DNA of 64,000 nt. It comes from Wurfbainia villosa. Its lineage: Eukaryota; Streptophyta; Magnoliopsida; Zingiberales; Zingiberaceae. The notes under the pieces were generated by a model. The model did no database searches and was not told the origin of the DNA. It saw only the letters and a list, made by a program, of their open reading frames with translations. Both the position numbers and the translations under genes were made by a program. The stretch is taken from assembly GCA_025175895.1 (NCBI GenBank), contig CM045993.1, positions 56,300,621 to 56,364,620 on the forward strand. Direction: 5' to 3'. Positions 10,923 through 23,500 of this stretch are shown here, piece by piece; the first letter of the stretch is position 1; the number at the start of each line of letters is the position of its first letter.

Positions 10923-11262
10923 CAGTCGACTGGCATAGGTGCCAGTCGACTGCTCTAGGTCGATTAGACTCTACCAGTGTTCAACTGACCAAGTTCTGGC
11001 CAAACAGTCGATTGCCAAGGGAGGGCAGTCGACTGATGATGGATATCAGTCGATTGATCGGGGTGTTTTTGGCCACAGAAGGTCTTCCAGTCGAGTGATC
11101 ACGGTGACCACTCAACTGATGGGATCATCAGTCGACTGATGGCCATGATCAGTCGACTGATGATGGATCCGTTGGAACTTGGCCAGCGTGGATCGAATCG
11201 TTGTGAGACAACAACTACAGGACCAGTCGACTGATGGTTATGATCAGTCGACTGATGGGCAT
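10923..11262 (+). repeat. Cluster of CAGTCGACTG palindromes in Y+ LTR
   Basis: In about 340 bases there are roughly a dozen full or one-off copies of CAGTCGACTG, several in the longer palindrome ATCAGTCGACTGAT, in the U3-like part just upstream of the TATA box. Similar clusters are at 21045-21185 and 28000-28325 (Y1 LTRs). Confidence 0.85.
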
Positions 11263-11281
11263 AGAATCAGCTCGATGCAGG

Positions 11282-11289
11282 TTATAAAT
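11282..11289 (+). promoter_or_regulatory. TATA box of Y+ LTR
   Basis: TTATAAAT lies just downstream of the palindrome cluster. Matching boxes are at 27962-27969 and 21008-21015 on the minus strand. Confidence 0.5.
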
Positions 11290-11766
11290 GGAGCTCGAGA
11301 TGGAGGATTTCGCCAAGATTTTTAGGGAGATTTTGGAAGGGAATTGCTACTGCATTCCAGACCTTCAAGAGCAATCCAAAGCAAGCAATAAGCAAGTGTT
11401 CAAAGCGAAGTTTGTAAAGTGTTCTTTACTTGTATTTCTTCTTGTATTTGTCTTTGCTTGTATTACTTATTGTAATTGCTTGTACGAGATTTCTCCACCT
11501 CCGACGTGTTGTCGAGAAGGAGTTTGAGTATTGCCGTGTGCATCTCTAGAGCTCGTTGAGCTTGTCCCGTGGAGTAGAAACCCTAAGGTTGCGAACCACG
11601 TATATTGTTGTCTCTTGTGCGCTTGTGTGTATTTCTATATCTTGTTAGTATTATTATTGTTATTCTACTATGCTAACAAGATTGTAGATGTAATAACGAT
11701 CGAATTCCACCGCACACGCGATTAGGGCTATTCACCCCCCTCTAGTCGGCCACCGACATTTCAACA

Positions 11767-12282
11767 TCTTCAAGGTTTTAAAATAAAATTAATGATATTT
11801 TTTGTATTGTTGTTATGATTAGATGATAAATTTAGGTTTTTGTTATACTTAGATGATGAATTTAGGGTTTGTTAGGGTTTTGTTAGGGTTTAAGGTGATT
11901 ATATATACGGTTGTTAGGGTTTTGTTAGGGATTAGATTATGAATTTAGGGTTTTTTTATCATTTATATTTGGACCTATTCATGGTAATCAAGTAGTAACT
12001 TATTTCTATATGATAAATTTGAAGATATGTTGTCAATTAGATGATGATTTTAAGATTATTTTGCGATTAGAGGATAAGTTTAGGGGGTTCTTACTCTTAG
12101 ATTATATTGTTCGATGATAGACATAGGGTGATAATGCAAATTGTAGGTTATATTGTGTGAGGTTTAAATTTTAAATTTTTTGATTATTTTGTATGTGGTA
12201 AATAAATTTAAGTTGCTAAATTACTTTTATTGAAAAGTAACATCAAAATTATTTTATATATGTTTAACCAGGGTTTAAAAAT
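11767..12282 (+). other. Non-coding 5' region of the CACTA element
   Basis: AT-rich sequence with several GTTAGGGTTTTGTTAGGG-like repeats (about 11830-11950) and no credible coding frame. It precedes the transposase gene. Confidence 0.5.
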
Positions 12283-15057
12283 ATAGATAAAAGTTGGATA
12301 ATGATTCGGAATCAGATTAGTCCTGAATATATAAATGGGTTGAATCAGTTTATAAATATGGCAGAGAATTACATGATCAATCTGAATTTATCGAAAATTC
12401 ATTGTCCATGTTGATAGTGTGGCAATTTGTTTTAATATGAATTGGATTATGTGTGAGGACATCTTTATATGTGGGGATTCGATAGACTATATAAAGTCTA
12501 GAACTTTCATGGAGAAGCTTCTACATCATCCGGTAGTATAAATATTGTCAATCAAGATGAAAATAATTTTAATGTTGAAGTAGATGATTTCGAAGACGAT
12601 TTTGAAGACATGTTTACTGATTTACGAAATGAAAAAAATATAAACAACAATGAGCTTCAATCAGATGATATCAATGAAAACACGAATGCAAATGATTGTA
12701 GATGAAGTTATACTTCAATGTTGGAAGAGGCACAAAAGAACTATATCACAATTGTACTAATTTTTTGATTTTCAATTTCGTGGTGAAGCTAATGCATGTG
12801 AAGGTGTTAAAATGTCTAGAGCAATAAATCTTTTGATATGTTACTTCAGTTATTGCAAGAGACATTTCCTAAACCAAATGTGATTCCAAACTCTTGTTAT
12901 GAAGCCAAAAATTATTAAAAGAGTTAGGATTGACATATGAGAAGATACATGTCTGTAAGAATGATTGTATATTATTTTGGAATGAGCATGAGAATAAGGA
13001 TGCATGTCCAGTGTGCAAGGAGCCCAGATACAAGTACGAAGGGATGAATTAGAAAAAGAATCATCAAAAAATTCTTCGATATTTTTCTCTAAAATCGAGA
13101 CTTAAGGGTTGTTTATTTTAAAGCATACGACCAAAGAGATGAGATGACATAAAGAAAAGTGAATTGAAATAGATGGTGTATTAAGACACCCAGCTAATAG
13201 TGAATCACGGAGAGAATTTGATAATGCACATGAAATATTTGTAGGTGATCCACGAAATACTCGCTTAGGGTTGGCTACTGACGGGTTTAATCCATTTAGA
13301 AACATGTCAAATGCTTATAGTATGTTGCCTATTATATTTGTGAATTATAATTTGCCACCATGGAAAATGATGAAGCCACCATATATGATTATGTCTCTTT
13401 TAATTCCTGGGCCTAAATCATCTTGCAAAGAGATAGGTGTATACCTACGACCTTTGATAAACGAACTGAAGGAGCTATGGGATGACGAGGTGAAAACATA
13501 TGATGCATCGACTGAACAAGTATTTCAATTACTGCTATTATAATGTGGACCATTCACGACTTTCTAGCATATGTAACAGTTTCTGGATGGAGCACAAAGG
13601 GTTATAAGGCATGTCCAATATGTCTAAATGAAACCAAATCTCAAGGATTAAGGAGTAAAATATGCTACACATGTCACCGTTGATTCTTGAATGTGCAACA
13701 CCCATGGTGTAGAAATAAAGATTTTAATGGAAAGGTTGAAAAAGAAGGACCACCACGAGTAATGAATGGATATGAGATTTTAGCGCAGTTAAATGTGTTA
13801 CCCCAAGTGACATTCAGTAAGCATCCTTCACTTAGTAAAAAATGGCAGTGATCTTTGGATGATACAAATTGGGTAAAGAAGTCTATATTTTTTGAGTTAC
13901 CATATTGGTCAGATTTAAAGTTGAGACACAATTTAGATGTGATGCATATTGAAAAGAATGTCCGTGATGCTTTAATTGACACATTATTAAATATAGACAG
14001 AAAGTCAAAGGACTCTCTCAAAGCAAGATTAGACTTGCAGGATATGAGGATAAGGAGTGAGTTGCATTTATAGCCAGTAGGAGACAAATTTAGAAAACCG
14101 TATGTAAGTTACACGTTGACATTGGAAGAAAGGAGTAAATTTTGTCAATTTTTGAAATCTGTGAAGTTTCTAGATGGTTATGCTGCTAATATATTTAGAC
14201 ATGTGAATGCAAATGAAGGAAAGATATATGGACTAAAATCACATGATTGTCATGTATTGTTGGAAAGAATACTTCCAGTTGTTGTACGTAAATTTTTTCC
14301 AAAAGACATGTAGCACACTAATTGAGTTATGTGATTTCTTCAAAAAGATCACTGCAAGATCTTTACACATAGCGGACAATTGTAGAATGAAGGAGCAAAT
14401 AGTCCTGATATTGTGTAAGATGGAATGGATATTTCTTCCATCATTTTTTGACATTATGGTTCATTTGATAGTTCATTTACCTCATGAAGCTATGTTAGCT
14501 GGGTCAGTTTCGTCACGATGGATGTATCCCTTTGAGCGAAATTTGAGAAGACTAAACAAATATGTTCGTAATAAAGCATGACCTGAAGGATCTATTGTAG
14601 AGGGGTATATTGTAAATGAGGCCTTGAGTTTCAGTTCGTTATATATGAGTACAATTGTGACAAGCTTTTCTAGGCCAGAACAGAATAAAGATGTTCAACT
14701 ATCAATATGAAAATTAAGTGTTTTCTCACAGAAAACAAGAGTCTTTGGCAACCAACAAAGTCTGAAATTGCCATTGTTATTGTTTAAGAAAGCACATTGG
14801 TACATTTTGAACAATTGTAAAGAAGTCGATCGATATCGAAAGTAAGTGTTTACATTAAGTTATTACTTTAATTCTATTACATTCATAGATTTTAAATTGA
14901 TTAAGTTTTTATATAGTGAGCATCTGCAACTTATGTCCCAAAAGGTTATTGCTGATCAAGTTATGCAATATCACGAGTGATATTTTCCATTGTAGTTTAG
15001 GGATAAAATTGTAACGCTAAATTTTTTTACAAATTCAGAGATCATAGATGAGTTGTA
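12283..15057 (+). pseudogene. CACTA transposase TNP2-like, N-terminal and central parts
   Basis: Homology begins at ATAGATAAAAGTTGG, where an ATG seems to have become ATA, in a Transpos_assoc-type domain (SPEYINGLNQFINMA, then HCPC). It continues through the TNP2 core (LATDGFNPFRNMSNAYSM at 13265-13325, then LIPGPKSSCKEIGVYL and LDVMHIEKNVRDALI) to the DUF4218-like region (HADNCR-type motif, HLPHEAMLAGSVSSRWMYP, SFSRPEQNKD). A probable intron with donor GTAAGT starts near 14841 and ends near 14915 (ATATAG). There are many stops and at least three frameshifts, for example near 13543, 13670 and 14310. The frame stops at the Z- insertion and resumes at 32057. Confidence 0.9.
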
Positions 15058-17026
15058 TGAAGGTTTTGTAGAACCGAAGCTCTGATACCACTTGAAAGGA
15101 GGAAACTTCGCTTCCCACTTCAACTCGGTCGCTTGTTCATGGCTATCCCGTCTACGTCCCTGGATTAAAAAATTTAATCCTAGACAAAGAGGGATTACCC
15201 AAGCAACCGTTCCATCATCATGCTATTCGATTAGAGTGGTCACTTGAATAAACTTGTTGTTCAAGCAACCTACCTCTATTCTTCGATTAGCCGCGGAATA
15301 GACAATGTACGGATCGTCGGTTTTTGTGTTTGTATTTGGGGTCCAAGTAAATTAGCCACATACAATACATACAATATACAAAGAAACAAAAGTAAACCAA
15401 AACAAGAAATATTCCTCTTGTTTACCTCAAGGTCTTCAATTTTATGTCCTATCCTCCTCTTGGACGTTGTGTGGGCAACGATTCTCCAAGAGATGAAGCC
15501 TCCTAGATCACGAATCTTCCTTTCCTTGTTCGCTCAAACAAAGGAAGATAATAAGTTCCCTTCTTCTCCTTTCTAGTTCTGAACACAATCCCTTTGGAGA
15601 AAGAACAAACAACCTTCTCCTCTTTGTTGTTGTCATAGGCCACCAAGAAGAGGGAGATGGAATTGTCGGCCAAGTTGGATATCTTGCCACCGGCCAAAGG
15701 AGAAGAGTAGAGGGTGGCACCGCCAACCCTAGGAAAAGATGGTGGTGTGCCGACCAAGAGGGAGAAACCAAGGAAAACAAACCTTAAACCCTCTTGTGCT
15801 GCCGACCATGGAGACAAAACCCTAACACCACTTCTCCTCCTTGCCGCCCAAGCCAAACCCTAACCCTAGCATCCAAAAAATTAGTTTCCGCCCATGCCCA
15901 TAATCCTTATTTATAGAGTTAGGCTTAAGCCTCCTTTCAATCTCCACCGTCAGATCTAGGGATTTAATCTCAACCGTCGGATCTAGAGAATTAATCTCCA
16001 CCGTCGGATCTAGAGATTTAATCTCCACCGTCGGATATAGAGATTTAATCTCCATCGTCGGATCTAGAGATTTAATCTCTACCATCGGATCTAGAGTTTC
16101 ATTTTCCACCATCGGATCTAAGCTTCATGAGGGTTTTAATAGGCTACGATAGGGATCATGAGGAGGAGTTGGATCTTGGCCACCCAATGGATCATGCCCA
16201 CATTAAGTCCGATCCATTAATGATAATCCATTCCACTAGAGTATTATCATTGATCTACCTCACCGACCCCCATAAATAAATATGGGCTCCATATATTAAT
16301 TGTACAAATATCTCCCCGTGTTTAAGATCTCGAATGTCCGTCAATTAATTAATTTATTGACAATTAATTAATTAATATCTAACTCCATGAGTAGTACCAC
16401 TCAACCTTATCATCATGCAGGACCAAGTCCACCTACAGGGTTTACATGATGAACCTTATGAGCTCCTCAAGGGGACATCATCATCCTAATATATAGGACA
16501 CGGTTTCCTCCTATAATCAATGACACACCATATAAATAATATCATTTCTCAACTTACCGAGCCTATCGATTTACTCTATAAATCCCGCCCATTGGTAAAT
16601 CAAAGAAATAAATACTAAGTATAATTTCCCGTTATTATATCGGGATTAAGAGCATGTACACCATAATATCTGAGGTCCGATTTAATTATGTAGTCATCAA
16701 TAAATCGAATCACCTTTAAGTCGGTCCTACTCAATACACACAAAGTGTACTAGTGTAATTCTATGGTCAAGACAAACCAATACCAAATCACACTACAACC
16801 ATACAAATGGTTTGTCCAAAACCATCTTGGTTGTGAGCCTTTACTTATACTTTACAAGGAACTGATAACATGATCTCCCGTGTGACACTACACACCATGT
16901 TATCTATAATGTAATGTATTAGACAATATGCATAACCATAAATATGTAAACAATGATCATGTGATTCTTATTTCAAAAATAAAGATGTTCATATAAAAGA
17001 TAGAATTTTCAGTATACATCCCAACA
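15058..17026 (-). repeat. 3' LTR of Z-
   Basis: It is 1969 bases long, 54 longer than the 5' LTR, mainly because of extra copies in a 30-base repeat. On the minus strand it starts TGTTGGGATG and ends CCTTCA. A TATA box is at 15908-15915. Just inside its end it carries a copy of AGTGGTATCAGAGC, which looks like a primer binding site. The 60-120 residue frames here are not genes. Confidence 0.88.
15945..16110 (-). repeat. 30-base tandem repeat in Z- 3' LTR
   Basis: About six units of ATCTCCACCGTCGGATCTAG plus about ten more bases. The 5' LTR holds about four (31020-31140). Z+ LTRs hold about four diverged units (about 43240-43350 and 51465-51575). The in-frame repeat of ten residues (DPTVEIKSL) is a by-product of the 30-base period. 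Confidence 0.85.
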
Positions 17027-17040
17027 ATCTCCCACTTATA
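17027..17040 (-). promoter_or_regulatory. Polypurine tract of Z-
   Basis: On the minus strand AGTATAAGTGGGAGAT ends directly at the LTR start. Confidence 0.65.
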
Positions 17041-17079
17041 CTAAAATACTATGCTGTCCTCATACTGTCATACATCTTA

Positions 17080-17613
17080 ATCCCATTCCCTTCACATGCC
17101 TATCAAAGCTCTCACTAGAAGGGCCTTAGTGAAAGGATCTACCAGGTCATCCTCTGATGCAATCTAGGCAACAACAACTTCTACCCGCTTTACGATCTCT
17201 CGTATCAGGTGGTACTTGCGCTCTATGTGTTTACTAGCCTTGTGGGCTCATGGTTCCTTCGAGTTTGCAACTACACCATTGTTATCACAATAAATTGTGA
17301 CAGTTCTGGGCAAACCAGGAATCACATCCAAGTCCATCAAGAAGTTCCTGAGCCATACAACTTCTTTGGCCGCCTCAGAGGCTGCCACATACTCACCTTC
17401 CTTGGTAGAGTCCGGCACGCATTTCTGCTTGACACTCCTCCGTACAATGGCTCTACCTCCCAAAGTAAACACAAAACCTAAGGTAGACTTACTGTTATCC
17501 CTATTTGATTGTAAGTCAAAATCTATGTAACCCACAAGGAGTAATTGATCTGCCTGGTATACCAGCATATAATCCCTAGTCCTTCTCAGGTACTTCAATA
17601 TATGCTTTACCAC
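17080..17613 (-). pseudogene. pol: Z- RNase H
   Basis: Minus-strand frames read VKHILKYLRRTRDYMLVYQ, FTLGGRAIV, EYVAASEAAKEVVWLRNFL and IYCDNNGVVANSKEP, the copia RNase H. Beyond 17248 the homologous sequence continues through a stop to the end of pol near 17080. The equivalent in Z+ is open from 49951 to 50505. Confidence 0.88.
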
Positions 17614-17625
17614 AGTCCAATGTCC

Positions 17626-18575
17626 CTATCCTGGATTACTCTGATATCTGCTAACCATGCCCACGGCAAAGCAGATATCCGACCTCGTGCATAGCATAGC
17701 ATACATGAGGCTTGTTACTGCCGAAACATAAGGAACTGCCTTCATCTCCTCTATCTCCTTTGATGTTCTAGGACACATCTCTTTATATAAAGGAACTCCA
17801 TGCCTAAAAGGTAGAAAACCTTTCTTGGAGTTCTGCATGCTAAAATGAGTCAATCTGGTGTCTATGTATGAAGCTTGAGATAAGCACAACATCTTTTTCC
17901 TGCGATCCCTTATAACCTTGATCCCAAGGATGTGTCCCACTTCTCCCAAGTCCTTCATATCAAACTGTTTGGATAACCATACCCTTACATCCGATAACAC
18001 CTTGACATTGTTGCCAATTAACAAAATGTCATCTACGTATAGTACAAGAAATACCACTATGTTTCCGTCATATCTCTTGTATACACAAGACTCATCCAGA
18101 CTTTGAATAAATCCATAAGACTGGATTACCTCATCAAAGCGGATGTTCCAAAATCTCGAAGCTTACTTCAATCCATAAATGGACCGATTCAGCTTGCACA
18201 CAAGATGCTCTTTGCCCTTTGCAATGAATCCCTCTGGTTGCTTCATATAGATGTTTTCCTCAAGACTTCGATTAAGAAAAGCTGTCTTGACATCCATCTG
18301 CCACACCTCATAATCCATATGAGCAGCAATACATAAGAAAATCCAGATAGACTTAAGCATAGCTATCCACGAAAAGGTTTCCTCATAATCGATATCCTCT
18401 TTCTGAGTATGCCCTTTCGCAACAAGCCTTGCTTTGAAGGTCTCAACCTTCCCGTCTATTCCTCTCTTTCTTTTGTAGATCCACTTGCATCCAATGGTTT
18501 TTACCCCATTAGGTGGTTCTACTAGCTCCCAGACCTGATTTGAATCCATAGATTCTATCTTAGAATTCATCGCAC
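17626..18575 (-). pseudogene. pol: Z- reverse transcriptase
   Basis: Two main frames remain. At 18163-18570 are GVKTIGCKWIYKRKRGIDG, YEVWQMDVKTAFLN and LVCKLNRSIYGLK. At 17626-18057 are FLVLYVDDILLIGNN, which contains the YVDD catalytic motif, and later RSDICFAVGMVSRYQSNPG. A frame change lies between them. The first catalytic Asp is in the MDVKTAFL block. Stops and shifts prevent expression as one protein. Confidence 0.9.
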
Positions 18576-19610
18576 TTTGCTAAGATACCGCATCTTTATC
18601 TTGGATTGCCTCATCATATGTCTAGGGATCAGGTTCATGTTTGCTAGGGACCAAATCAGAAGATTCTCCCAAGAACATAAATCTATCAGGCTGTCTAACA
18701 ACCCTCCCACTACGATGAGGTATCACCTGTGTATCCTCTGTGACACGCGGTGCAGTCACTTATGGTATATCCTCTTGTACCGGTGGTACTGAAGTAGTGA
18801 CTTCCCTTCTCAATTCCTCCAGAACAATCTTACTCATGGGCTTGTGGTTCATCACATAGTCTTCCTCTAGAAATCTGGCATTCGTGCTAACGATCACCCT
18901 CTGATCTCTAGGACTATAAAACAAACCGCACTTCTGTACGAGGTTCCATCTTACCAGCATCTACCTTCAGCACATGTGCTGGACTCACCAAAATCCGAAT
19001 ATGTCTCAGACTAGGCTTTCGCCCGGTCCATAATTTTGTGGAAGTAGAAGACACTGATTTAGATGGTACCAAGTTCAGAATATACACTGTCGTATCTAGA
19101 GCATACCCCAAGAATGAATCTGGCAACTCAGAATTTGGCAACTCATCATCGATTTAACCATCTCCACAAGAGTCCTATTCCTACGCTTCGCTACACCATT
19201 CTGCTGGGGTGTGCCAGGTGCAGACAATTGGGATTGAATCCCAGCCTCTGATAGTAATTCCTAAACTCTCCCAAGAGGTACTTGCCACCACGTTCAGATC
19301 GTAGTGTCTTGATACTTTTACCTTGACGTTTCTCCACATCAGCCTTGAATTCTTTGAACCTATCAAAGCATTCAGACTTGCGACGCATCAAGTAAATGTA
19401 TCCATATCTTGAATATTCGTCTATAAAAGAGATGAAATATTCAAAACCACCTCTTGCTTGGATAGACATAGGACCACACAAATCAGAATGAACCAATTCC
19501 AACACATCTTTGGCTCTATACCCCATAGCCTTAAAAGACCTCTTAGTCATTTTACCTTCTAAGCAAGATTCACAGGTTAGGAAATCTTCCACCACTAATG
19601 AACCCAAACG
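18576..19610 (-). pseudogene. pol: Z- integrase
   Basis: The frame at 19191-19607 contains CESCLEGKMTKRSF (end of the zinc domain), HSDLCGPM (first Asp) and GGFEYFISFIDEYSRYGY. The second catalytic block reads RSERGGKYL, where RSDRGGEYL is usual, so the second Asp has become Glu. The remainder (PDSFLGYALDTTVYILNLVP at 18914-19141, and a GIPHRSGR-type tail near 18700) lies in other frames. Confidence 0.88.
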
Positions 19611-20110
19611 TCAATCAGCTATCAACCTTTGAATTATACTTAGGTTAATATGACCTAACCTTAGATGCCAAAGATATGTTTGGTTCATTTTCGAAGGTTC
19701 TTTTCTCTTATTAGAATTAGAAGATGAGTTATTTACTTCTATTTGCATCGTGGGAGCTTTTGGTTCAAGGGTATATAAATTTCTTATCAATGCACCAGAA
19801 TAGATAATCTCCCTATTCCTTTTTGTAACAACTCTGTCATTAAAAGAAATAGAATATCCATCTATAATCAATTTAGAAACCGAAATCAAATTCTTTCTAA
19901 ATAAAGGTACATAAAGGCAATTTTCCAGAACCAAAGTTTTATTCCTCCCAAAAGATAAATAAATATCTCCCACTGCAATAGTCGCCACCTTCGTGGCATT
20001 GCCCAAGTAAATGATAATCTCCCCCTTAGCTAGTCGTCTGGTTTCCTGGAACCCCTGCAAAGTATTGCAGACATGATCAGTGACTCCCATATCTACACAT
20101 CAGGTGTCGG
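19611..20110 (-). pseudogene. pol: Z- protease end and gag-pre-integrase domain
   Basis: The frame of 159 codons starts at VTDHVCNTLQGF, the C-terminal side of the copia protease site (the DTGATDH motif lies just upstream in a broken frame). It continues through FGRNKTLVLENCLYVPLFRKN and ends in LWHLRLGHINLSIIQRL, the pre-integrase zinc-binding region. Confidence 0.87.
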
Positions 20111-20139
20111 TAGATAACACCGTAAACATGTTTCAATGA

Positions 20140-20523
20140 CTAGACCAAAGGATATACCTTTGTTTTGCTTCCGGTTGGGACAGTCCTTCTTCCAATGTCC
20201 AGTCTTTTTGCAAGTGAAGCACTTTGCCTTTCGGCTTCTTCACTCGTCCCCTCCCACCACCTTTGCTCCACCTTATTTTTTCTTCTTCTTTCCTTTCGGC
20301 TTAGAAGTAGAAACCTTCTGAGCAACTATAGCCTGAGCCTGAGCAAGCTCTTCTGCTGCCTAGAGTTCTGTCAGAAGCTCCACCAACAAATACAACCTCT
20401 TATTCATGTTGTAATTCAGGCGAAACTGCTCAAAATTCCTAGGTAGAGACTGGAGAATGATATCGACCTGAGTTTCCCCATCGATCTCAGCTCCAAGGAC
20501 TTCTAGCTCATTCACAAGCTTAG
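20140..20523 (-). pseudogene. gag: Z- gag C-terminal part with zinc knuckle
   Basis: On the minus strand the sequence encodes the end of Gag (NELEVLGAEIDGE, then RLNYNMNKRLYLL) and then a lysine-rich stretch and a CCHC knuckle (CFTCKKTGHWKKDC). One extra A just before the knuckle shifts the frame relative to Z+. The fragment stops at 20523, where Y1 is inserted; the N-terminal part continues at 28944. Confidence 0.82.
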
Positions 20524-23500
20524 TGTTGGGGGATCGATTGGCCGGCTAGAGGGGGGTGAATAGCCCTCGTTCGTTGGATGTCGTAATTCGCTCGTTCTCA
20601 TTGCGTTGCTTGTCTATGATTGTCGTTAGCACAGTGGAAACAATAAAATAATAATAATACTAACAACAAATAAGCACACGCAAACACACACGATATACGT
20701 GGTTCGGAACCGAATGGTTCCTACTCCACGGGCGAGCTCCTCGAGCTCTAGAGATGCACATGGCAATACTCAAAACTCCTTCTCGACTACACGTCGGAGG
20801 TGGAGAAACCTCTCACAAGCAATTACAATAGTAATATAGAGATACAAGCAAATACACAAATACAATACACAAGAAAACTTTCACCGATTGCTTTGATCAC
20901 TTTGCTTGTTGCTTGCTTTAGATGGCTCTTGAAGGACTGGAATGCAACAACAATTCCCCTCCAATAGCTCCACAAAAGGCTTGGCGAAATCCTCCAACTC
21001 GTGCTCCTTTTATAATCTGCATCAAGCTGTTTTCGCGCCCATCAGTCGACTGATTGTGACCATTAGTCGACTGGTCCCGTAGCCGTTGTCTCACAATGGC
21101 CCGATCCACATTGGTTAAGTTCCAACGGATCACACATCAGTCGACTGATGGCACCCATCAGTCGACTGATCATCCATCAGTCGAGTGCTGGCGAGCTCGA
21201 CACCATTCTGTGCCCGTGCACAGTGTCATCAGTGTTGGGTTTCCGACACCGCGGCGTGTGTGTGTTCGATCATGTTTCGTAAACATGAGCACAGCGGAAG
21301 CAATAAAAAATAATAAATCTATATTTATTACAACACACACAACACACGCATGCTATTACAACAAGTGTAGACATAACCGTAAATTAAAATTTGCAATAAA
21401 AGAAAATTATCTACGTTATACCTTCCGTATGACGTGTAGCGGGAACGGCATCAACCGGAACGATCCTCGTAAGAATCGTCTCTATCCGTATCCACGTCGA
21501 GCTCCTCGGGATGACTTCTCTAAGTCACGAGCTTCGTCTTCGTACGGGTTACTAGACTCGTGTTGAAGACGACGTGATCGAGAGATGATCACGATCCGAA
21601 TCCAAATTCGGATCCTTAAACGAGTTCTCAAAACTCGCTTCTCCGGAGAGGTATTCGTCAACCAATTGACGAATCCTTCGTCCTCCAAAGAAACAAGCTG
21701 TCCAAACGACGCTCCGACAACCAATTGACGAATCCTTCGTCCTCCAAAGAAACAAGCTGTCCAAACTTACCGGAGATCAAATCCCCGGTAAGTAAGGCGC
21801 TATCGGAGCACTAACCGTCGTCCAAACGACGCTCCGACAACAAAGAAACAAGCTGTCCAGAAAAACTGGACAGCTTTTGGTGGAGGAATAGAGGCCGGCC
21901 AAGGAGAGATAGAAGCTCACCTTATCACCGAACCTTGAGGAGATCACCGGAGGGTCGCCGGAGGTTCACCGGCTGAAGCTTGGTCGCCGGCAATGACTTG
22001 GACGGCGGCACAAAGGCTGGGCGGCGGCACACCTAGGGTTGGCGCCGACTAGTGGAGGAGAGGGAGGGGGCGGCACAACTAGGTTGGGCGGCAACTCCAA
22101 TTAGGGTTTTTAGGATTAGGGTTTAAGCCCTATTTTATAGAGAACTAATTCTCTTAATGGTTAATGGATCATATCCATAAAGCCCGTTAACCCGCTCCAT
22201 TAAGATAAGTTAAAATAAACCAAACCATGATGGTTTATTTTAAGTTAAAACGAACCGAACCAACCTTTGGTTCATTCGTTTAATATAAACCAAACCCTTT
22301 GGTTTATTCTCATCCATTGGATTAGAACCAAACCATTTTGGTCCATCCACGCTTCCATTGCGACTGAAACAATTTCATGCTCGCTTTATGTTTGGTCCAA
22401 TCAAACATAGTTTCTCTCGGTCTGAGAATCCCATTCTCAAGCTCGTTTTAAATCCTTTGGATTACACTCGTTGTGCGTGTGACCAAATAGGTTCTCGGTT
22501 TATGTTGGCCGTCTATAATTAACCATTAATTATAGAACGATCATGAGTGGCACCTAGTAGTACATCATGATCCCCAATTAACCGAAAAGATCAACTACGA
22601 TCCGAACTATTTCAAACCCTTGATGCTTCGAATGAATCGTGCCCCATTCCCTTCACTCATCTTATACCCACTTGGTTCAGGACATGGTCTATTGTGTCAG
22701 TCCCCACTAGGCTGACTACGTCACACCTAGCCCAAGTATCATTTCCTCGTCCTACGGATTCTAGTTACTCCACATGTATCGAAGAGTACTTTACTCTAAA
22801 CATGTAATGCTTTGGCCAAAGACTTTAGTAACAATCCGACGAGAGGCCATGGGTATACATCTCCTCGCAAGGAGTGGTGAATCCTTTATAGGCTATTCAA
22901 ACACCTTCGATCACTTCGACTTATACCCAATCATCACGGGTCCACATCTCCTCAGAGATGTTTGCTTAAGATGTCAAAGCATAAGTCTCCATGATCAAGA
23001 TGACTTGAATACCGCAAGTCAAAGGAACATCGCACTTAAGCCACAGTAAGAACTTCATTGACATATCTATATATGCAGAGAACCATATGAAGTCTTACTG
23101 GTCACTCAATGAACTAGTTACCATAACTAGCATCCACGATTAACTCCGACATCACTATGTCTCCACCAAAGGAAAATCACCGCTGCTTGGATACACCAAG
23201 GAGTATACCTCGTGCTAGTCTCGACAGAATTGATGGTGTCCAAATCCATCAATTCATCGACTAGGGATAATTTAGATACATCACAATTACACATGTAGAG
23301 ATACTCACTAGTTGTGATCCAATCACAAATTCTCTCATGCTGTGAATCGTATCGTGGACATTCAGTAAATGAGTTTAAGATCCAATCAAATACATAAAAA
23401 CATATATACTCAAATAGTGAATCTTCATTTATCATATAAATGGTTCATACATAAGGCGATTGCCTTAGGACATCTCTCATATATTACTAACAATCACGAT

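Larger units (their letters stand above)
10285..11766 (+). repeat. 3' LTR of gag-only element Y+
   Basis: This stretch of 1482 bases starts TGTTGGGGCAATC and ends TTTCAACA. It matches the LTRs of Y1 (27478-28943 and 20524-24266) in inverted orientation. It holds a dense set of CAGTCGACTG palindromes (10923-11262), a TATA box at 11282-11289 and the typical end AGGGCTATTCACCCCCCTCT. Long minus-strand frames here (10222-10851) are not conserved as proteins. Immediately to the right CACTA sequence begins. Confidence 0.82.

Noticed and set aside
11830..11950. GTTAGGGTTT-like words suggesting telomeric repeats
   Set aside because: Plant telomere repeats are TTTAGGG in perfect tandem; here the words are spaced, irregular and inside the CACTA 5' region.
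15503..16112. Frames in the Z- LTR, including a ten-residue repeat (DPTVEIKSL), and the similar 30415-31138
   Set aside because: They track the 30-base repeat and LTR sequence; not kept in the Z+ LTRs.
20136..20446. Plus-strand frames opposite Z- gag
   Set aside because: Shadows of the minus-strand zinc-knuckle region of gag.
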